NCBI GenBank assembly: GCA_903832475.1
Contig: CAILBQ010000464.1
Coordinates: forward strand, 1 to 16,139
Reading direction: 5' to 3'
Length of the DNA stretch: 16,139 bases
Origin: an uncultured Acidobacteriota bacterium
GTDB taxonomy: Bacteria; Acidobacteriota; Terriglobia; Terriglobales; Acidobacteriaceae
The notes under the pieces are model-generated. The model was not told the DNA's origin. It did not search any database and saw only the letters and a list, made by a program, of their open reading frames with translations. The position numbers were made by a program, and so were the translations under genes. Shown piece by piece: positions 13,801 to 16,139 of this stretch; positions within the stretch are counted from its first letter, which is position 1, and each line of letters begins with the position of its first letter.

Positions 13801-16139
13801 CTGTTCAATAGGGGAGCCAAACGAAGCGCCACAGGCCGGATTCCGGTCCGCGCCGCTGCGTTGCTGGCTGCACTTGCGCTGATGAGCGGGGTATCTGGCG
13901 CCATGGTTGGTCAGGTGGCAGCCAAGGAAAGCGTGGGGACGCGGGTTGACGGTGACGTGCTGGACCGCTGGGCGGGCAGGAAAGTCGTGCGGATCGACTA
14001 CATCGGAGTGCTGGAGTCGCGGCTGGCGCCGCTGCCCGACCAACTGCCGCAAAAGGTGAATGCGCCACTCGAAGCGGCAAACGTCCGCGCGAGCTTGCGT
14101 CGTCTGTACGCCACGGGGCTTTATGACTCGATTGCCGCCGACGGTTTTGAAGAAGGCCAAGGCGCGGACGCGGGGGTTGTGCTGGTGTTTCGCGGCACGC
14201 CCCGGCTGTTTATCGGGATGGTGACGGTAGCGGGAGCCAAGGGGGCCAACATGAACGCCTTGCTGGTTCGCACCAGCCGATTGGCCCCCGGTACTCGTTA
14301 CCTGCCGACGTCGCTGGCCCAGGCGGAAGAAAGCATGAAGCGCTCATTGGCCGAGAACGGGTTTCACGAGCCGACCTTTCGCCACGTCCTGACACCGCAC
14401 CCGGAAAATCAACTGATCGACATCGCGTACAAGGTGGTTTCAGGTCCACAGGCGCGCATTGGCGAGGTTGCTGTGACGGGTCAGAGCGGATTCACTGCGG
14501 AGCAATTTCGAAAATATTCGCGACTCAAAGCGAATCATCACGTGGACCAGGAGACGGCCGGCAACGCTCTGAATGGCCTGGTAAATCGCTATCGCAAGGA
14601 AGACCGGCTGGAAGCCGAGGTGAAGCTGGAAGCACAGGATTATGTTGCGGCGAAAAAGACGGTCGATTTCCATTTTTCGGCGAATCGTGGACCACTGGTG
14701 CATGTGCTGGTGGATGGGGTCAGCTTGAGCCAGGGGAAGATACGCAGGCTGTTGCCGATCTATGAAGAAGGTTCCGTGGACGAGGACTTGCTGAACGAGG
14801 GCAACCGGCGTTTGCAGAATTACTACCAGCGGCTTGGATATTTCGATGTGAAAGTGCGGCATGAGGAGAAGCCCCCCTCCGCGGACCTGGTTGTGATTGT
14901 TTTCCATGTGGATCGCGGGTCGCGGCATCGGGTTGAGCATGTCGCCATCACAGGGGCGAAATACTTTGATCTGACGACTCTGCAGGAGAGGCTTTCGGTG
15001 CACGCACGAGATGCATTTGACAAGCAGGGCGTGTACAACCAGTCGCTGGTGACGGCGGATGTGAATTCTCTACAGGCCATTTATCAGAACAACGGATTTT
15101 CGCATGTCAAGGTCACATCGGAGATTCAGGATGAGGATGGACATTCGCAGGGAGAGGGCCGGAACACGCAAGTTGCGCTGAACGTGATCTACCACATCGA
15201 CGAAGGACCGCAACAACGTGTTCGCTCTGTGGAGATCATGGGAACCGAGAAGGTAGATACTGCGGCGCTGACGGGGATGATGAACACGTCAGCCGGGCAG
15301 CCATTGTCTCCGGAGAGCCTGGCCGGCGACCGCGAGACTTTGCTGACCTACTACCTGAGCCGAGGCTTTGACCAGGCGCAGATTGATTTGACCCAGGCAG
15401 AAGACGCCAAGGATCCGAGCCAGGTCGACGTTACCTTTCACATTCGCGAAGGCGAACAGGTCTTTCTGCGGCGCGTGCTCATCACTGGGCTGCATTACAC
15501 GCGTTACAGCACGATTGCGCGCGGCATGACGATGCAGGAAGGTGAGCCGCTGGATGAGACGGCGCTGCTCGACACACAGCGCAATTTGTACGACCTGGCG
15601 CTCTTTAACGAAGTGAATCCTGTGATTCAGAATCCCACGGGAGAAGAGCCGCGCAAGACGGTCTTGCTGCAGATGACGGAAGCGCGGCGCTGGGATGTGA
15701 GTTATGGTCTGGGGTTCGAAGTACAGACCGGTACAGTCAATGGGTCAACGCCAAATAATCCCAACGGCAACACAGGGGCCAGTCCGCGGGTTCTGCTGGA
15801 AGTGAGCCGCATCAATCTCTTTGGGCGCGAGCAGTCGGCTTCGCTGCGGGGTACGTATGGATTGCTGGAGCAGCGCATCAACCTGGTGTATTCCTATCCC
15901 AAGTTTCACGGCAGCCGCAACTTTGGTATCAGTGTTTCGGCTGGGTATAACAACAGCCAGGATGTGACCACCTACTCCGCGTCGAAGCTGGAGGGGAGCT
16001 TTCGTCTTACCGAGCACTTCTTTGGGGAGCATCAGCCAATCAGTAAAGCGAACACTTTTATCTATCAGTACATTTTCCGGCGCGTGAAGGTGAATGCCTC
16101 GAGCGTGCAGGTAGAGCCGGATGAAATTCCCTTGATTTC
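13801..16139 (+). CDS. Omp85/BamA-type outer membrane protein with seven POTRA units (3' partial)
   Basis: This frame stays open for 779 codons to the window end. Omp85 proteins insert beta-barrel proteins into the outer membrane; POTRA domains face the periplasm. Seven POTRA-like units start near residues 61, 135, 218, 299, 375, 471 and 553; typical cores are RVEHVAITGAKYFD, RVRSVEIMGTEKVD and FLRRVLITGLHYTR. The barrel begins near 631 (RRWDVSYGLGFEVQ) and is cut by the window. A signal peptide (RAAALLAALALMSGVSGA) precedes the first POTRA. No ATG, GTG or TTG lies upstream of that peptide after the last in-frame stop (13795). CTG 13801, with GGAG six bases before, would give a proper basic N-region; TTG 13861 and ATG 13882 would cut it. 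E. coli BamA has five POTRAs, so seven is notable. BamA or a TamA-like relative are both possible. Confidence 0.88.
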   Translation, partial: MFNRGAKRSATGRIPVRAAALLAALALMSGVSGAMVGQVAAKESVGTRVDGDVLDRWAGRKVVRIDYIGVLESRLAPLPDQLPQKVNAPLEAANVRASLRRLYATGLYDSIAADGFEEGQGADAGVVLVFRGTPRLFIGMVTVAGAKGANMNALLVRTSRLAPGTRYLPTSLAQAEESMKRSLAENGFHEPTFRHVLTPHPENQLIDIAYKVVSGPQARIGEVAVTGQSGFTAEQFRKYSRLKANHHVDQETAGNALNGLVNRYRKEDRLEAEVKLEAQDYVAAKKTVDFHFSANRGPLVHVLVDGVSLSQGKIRRLLPIYEEGSVDEDLLNEGNRRLQNYYQRLGYFDVKVRHEEKPPSADLVVIVFHVDRGSRHRVEHVAITGAKYFDLTTLQERLSVHARDAFDKQGVYNQSLVTADVNSLQAIYQNNGFSHVKVTSEIQDEDGHSQGEGRNTQVALNVIYHIDEGPQQRVRSVEIMGTEKVDTAALTGMMNTSAGQPLSPESLAGDRETLLTYYLSRGFDQAQIDLTQAEDAKDPSQVDVTFHIREGEQVFLRRVLITGLHYTRYSTIARGMTMQEGEPLDETALLDTQRNLYDLALFNEVNPVIQNPTGEEPRKTVLLQMTEARRWDVSYGLGFEVQTGTVNGSTPNNPNGNTGASPRVLLEVSRINLFGREQSASLRGTYGLLEQRINLVYSYPKFHGSRNFGISVSAGYNNSQDVTTYSASKLEGSFRLTEHFFGEHQPISKANTFIYQYIFRRVKVNASSVQVEPDEIPLI

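Noticed and set aside
13548..13904. A 118-codon minus-strand frame upstream of the sigma gene, overlapping the Omp85 signal-peptide region
   Set aside because: The middle (FEETLRRLLSSL) looks helical, but the frame overlaps the start of the Omp85 gene, has no good SD sequence and no recognisable family. I could not support it as a gene.
14440..15003. A 187-codon minus-strand frame inside the Omp85 gene
   Set aside because: It is antisense to POTRA-encoding sequence whose protein pattern is clear.
1..16139. tRNA, rRNA or riboswitch genes
   Set aside because: I saw no convincing cloverleaf, rRNA segment or known riboswitch core on either strand by eye. A covariance-model search would be needed to exclude weak candidates.

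Overview
The window reads as chromosomal DNA of a GC-rich, soil-type Gram-negative bacterium, most likely an Acidobacteriota (Terriglobia-like) species. This is inferred from the mix of genes: a multi-POTRA Omp85 protein (so an outer membrane is present), an M61 peptidase, a LacI-type sugar regulator beside a GH28-like beta-helix enzyme, and small intergenic palindromic elements with GCAA-rich tails. No rRNA or other marker gene is present, so the assignment is an inference.

Layout. 1-94: no gene. 164-868 (+): a type II toxin-antitoxin pair (Phd/VapB-like antitoxin and PIN-domain VapC toxin), bracketed by a perfect 26-bp direct repeat whose right copy is the 3' end of the neighbouring lacI gene. 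903-4874 (-): four genes in transcription order, a secreted GH28-like protein, frataxin/CyaY, a WaaE/KdtX-like GT2 glycosyltransferase and a LacI-family regulator. 5001-8765 (+): a lipoprotein with a beta-helix-like body, a small four-helix membrane protein and a secreted M61 peptidase with a PDZ domain. 8766-9045: a convergent intergenic region with two hairpins, a palindromic repeat and an 87-nt T-free tract. 9046-13439 (-): ECF sigma factor, zinc-finger anti-sigma factor, shikimate kinase, protoheme IX farnesyltransferase (ctaB), a DUF420 membrane protein, a small two-helix membrane protein and single-strand binding protein (ssb). 13801 to the end (+): a large Omp85/BamA-type protein with seven recognisable POTRA units, cut by the window edge in its barrel.

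How the genes fit together. The sigma and anti-sigma genes overlap by four bases and should be translationally coupled. They are divergent from the Omp85 gene, which suggests, without proving, envelope-stress control. ctaB, DUF420 and the small membrane protein look like a cytochrome-oxidase biogenesis unit. The GH28-like enzyme and LacI regulator are plausible carbohydrate-use genes, but cyaY and the glycosyltransferase lie between them and look like ordinary housekeeping or envelope genes.

I did not find a clearly new multigene system. The best leads are the repeat-bracketed toxin-antitoxin cassette, the seven-POTRA Omp85 protein with an apparent non-AUG start, the 12-bp hairpin at the start of the shikimate kinase frame, the dispersed palindromic intergenic element, and the GH28-like protein that keeps its acid residues but lacks the usual GHG and RIK motifs.
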